From positions 1 to 6,697 of the forward strand of contig JAQCJS010000054.1 in assembly GCA_027592975.1 (NCBI GenBank): a DNA stretch of 6,697 nt, read 5' to 3'. This DNA comes from Chloroflexota bacterium (lineage in GTDB: Bacteria > Chloroflexota > Dehalococcoidia > UBA2979). This document shows positions 5,660-6,697 of this stretch, one piece after another. Every line of letters starts with the position of its first letter. Within the stretch, counting starts at the first letter, position 1. A program made the translations under genes and the position numbers. The notes below the pieces were generated by a model that was given only the letters and a program-made list of their open reading frames with translations, did no database searches and had not been told where the DNA came from.

Positions 5660-6438
5660 GGCCGCGGATCACGCCACGGATACTTGTCGCTTTCGGGGGC
5701 ACGCCCACGCTCGACCAGTGGGGCGCATACGCGACCTCGATCGAGCGCGCGGGCGGGCTGCCGATCCCGATGGACGCGATGACCTATCACGACGACGTCG
5801 ATCTGCGCGCCTACGACGGCCTGCTGACCACCGGCGGCGTCGATGTCGAGCCGGCGCTCTACGGCGAGCCCCGGCACCCTCGCACCGAACCGGCATCCCC
5901 GGAGCGTGATCGGGCGGAGGCGGCGCTCACGCTGATGGCGCTCGATCAGCAGGTGCCCCTGTTCGCGATCTGTCGCGGGGCGCAACTGCTCAACGTCGTG
6001 TGCGGGGGATCGCTCCTCCAGCATCTCGACGACCTCGAGCCGCACCGTCCGCGCCGCACGGGCGACTCCGGTCCGTACCAGTCCGGGTGGCACGATGTCG
6101 ACGTGGTGCGGGGATCGCTGCTCGCGCGCCTCACGGGCGTGGCATCCATGCGTGTGAACTCGCGCCATCACCAGGCGGTGACGCCGGAGCGGCTCGCGGC
6201 CGGGCTGGTGTCGGACGCGACCACCGCCGAGGGTGGCATCGCGATCATCGAAGCGATAGAGGTGCCCGGCCACCCGTTCGCGCTGGGCGTGCAGTGGCAC
6301 CCGGAGCGATCGGAGATGCAGGATGACGGCGAACTGCACGCCGGCTCCCGCGATCTGTTTGAGGGCTTCGTGGCCGCCTGCCGTGCGCCGCGCGCCACTC
6401 TCGGGGGCTCTTCGTGGTCTACGCCGCCGGCACCGTGA
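5656..6438 (+). CDS. Class I glutamine amidotransferase-like hydrolase (peptidase C26, PuuD-like)
   Basis: This 260-residue protein matches the gamma-glutamyl hydrolase branch of the class I glutamine amidotransferase fold. Family landmarks appear in order: LLTTGGVDVEPALYGE (56-71), the nucleophile elbow AICRGAQLLNV with Cys106, VNSRHHQAV (167-175), and GVQWHPE (211-217) with His215 and Glu217 completing the triad. PuuD itself cleaves gamma-glutamyl-GABA in putrescine breakdown; relatives cleave other gamma-glutamyl amides. No PuuA, PuuB or PuuC partner is in the window, so a putrescine role is not supported here. Its ATG overlaps the stop of transglutaminase B as ATGA, a sign of tight coupling, and its neighbours also act on glutamine-type amide chemistry. 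The start gives a short N-terminal extension before the first beta strand (RILVAFGG). The C-terminus extends about 18 residues past the last helix with a Ser/Pro/Ala-rich tail (about 243-260), whose last codons overlap the converging minus-strand gene by 20 bases. No signal peptide; cytoplasmic. Confidence 0.9.
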   Translation: MRPRITPRILVAFGGTPTLDQWGAYATSIERAGGLPIPMDAMTYHDDVDLRAYDGLLTTGGVDVEPALYGEPRHPRTEPASPERDRAEAALTLMALDQQVPLFAICRGAQLLNVVCGGSLLQHLDDLEPHRPRRTGDSGPYQSGWHDVDVVRGSLLARLTGVASMRVNSRHHQAVTPERLAAGLVSDATTAEGGIAIIEAIEVPGHPFALGVQWHPERSEMQDDGELHAGSRDLFEGFVAACRAPRATLGGSSWSTPPAP

Positions 6439-6697
6439 ACGGCTGAGACGATTCAAGCAGGCCATCCACGTAGACATGCAGCGTGTTGGCACCCTGCACG
6501 TGGCCCGGAAGTCCGACCGTGAACTGCATCAGGTGGTTCGTGAGGTAGAACCGCGCCGACACCTCGGCGTCCGTTGGCCGGACGCGAGTGCCGGCACTCG
6601 TCTCAACCTCGAAGCGGAGTCGATGCTCCGCTGGCTGGCGAGCGGTGATCTCCGTGGTCACCTCGGTTCCGGCGGAGCGCAGGGAGACGTTGATCCG
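6419..6697 (-). CDS. C-terminal fragment of an unrecognised, probably beta-sandwich protein
   Basis: The minus-strand frame is open from the right edge of the window (6697) to the TAG at 6419-6421, giving 92 residues without a start. A GTG lies at 6659-6661, but coding-like sequence continues upstream of it (INVSLRSAGTEV), so it is probably internal. The fragment alternates hydrophobic and polar residues (LRFEVET, SARFYLTN, MQFTVGLPG, NTLHVYVDG, QPFTV), typical of an extracellular beta-sandwich such as CopC/YtkA-type or Ig-like domains. It contains no cysteine and no motif I can name. I cannot assign a function. It converges with the hydrolase gene and overlaps its end by 20 bases, so it is not part of that operon. 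Confidence 0.65.
   Translation of the reverse strand, partial: RINVSLRSAGTEVTTEITARQPAEHRLRFEVETSAGTRVRPTDAEVSARFYLTNHLMQFTVGLPGHVQGANTLHVYVDGLLESSQPFTVPAA

Noticed and set aside
1..6697. CRISPR array, tRNA/rRNA gene, insertion sequence or phage element.
   Set aside because: I saw no regularly spaced direct repeats, no tRNA-like cloverleaf sequence, no transposase or integrase motifs and no flanking terminal inverted repeats.

Overview
The window is GC-rich bacterial DNA (roughly two thirds G+C or more by eye), densely coding, with third codon positions dominated by G and C. The secreted SH3 protein carries a duplicated 64-residue module (core LTYIPGAP / LTFIPGAP followed by VNTL) that I associate with Chloroflexota, particularly Dehalococcoidia-like genomes. 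That assignment is an inference from memory of such proteins, not a search result.

Layout, left to right. (1) Positions 2-712 (+) hold the 3' part of a ROK-family sugar kinase whose beginning lies off the left edge. (2) An ABC-F ATPase (722-2329, +) starts 9 bases after the kinase stop. (3) Tail to tail with it, after 16 bases, is a secreted protein on the minus strand (2346-3623) with a signal peptide, an SH3-like domain, two copies of a 64-residue repeat and a C-terminal 3D/RlpA-like double-psi barrel. (4) A 290-base divergent intergenic region (3624-3913) holds a good promoter for the secreted protein and weaker candidates for the rightward operon. (5) A tight rightward operon of three genes follows: transglutaminase-like protein A (3914-4753), transglutaminase-like protein B (4757-5659, 3-base gap) and a class I glutamine-amidotransferase-like peptidase C26/PuuD-family hydrolase (5656-6438, ATGA overlap). 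(6) The 3' end of a minus-strand gene (6419-6697) overlaps the hydrolase tail to tail by 20 bases.

The most interesting part is the three-gene operon. Protein B keeps a full Cys-His-Asp transglutaminase triad. Its neighbour A keeps the Cys and Asp but has Ala where the His is expected. The third gene encodes an enzyme of a family that commonly cleaves gamma-glutamyl amide bonds. None of the three has a visible signal peptide, so they probably act in the cytoplasm. A plausible reading is a small system that makes, remodels or removes gamma-glutamyl (isopeptide) linkages using an active/inactive transglutaminase pair. The substrate cannot be told from the sequence, and the ATP-grasp and alpha-E partners often found with this transglutaminase group are not in the window.

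A second recurring signal is regulatory. The ABC-F gene and the SH3 gene both have a TANNNT hexamer exactly 6 bases before ATG and no Shine-Dalgarno sequence, which is the arrangement of leaderless transcripts.
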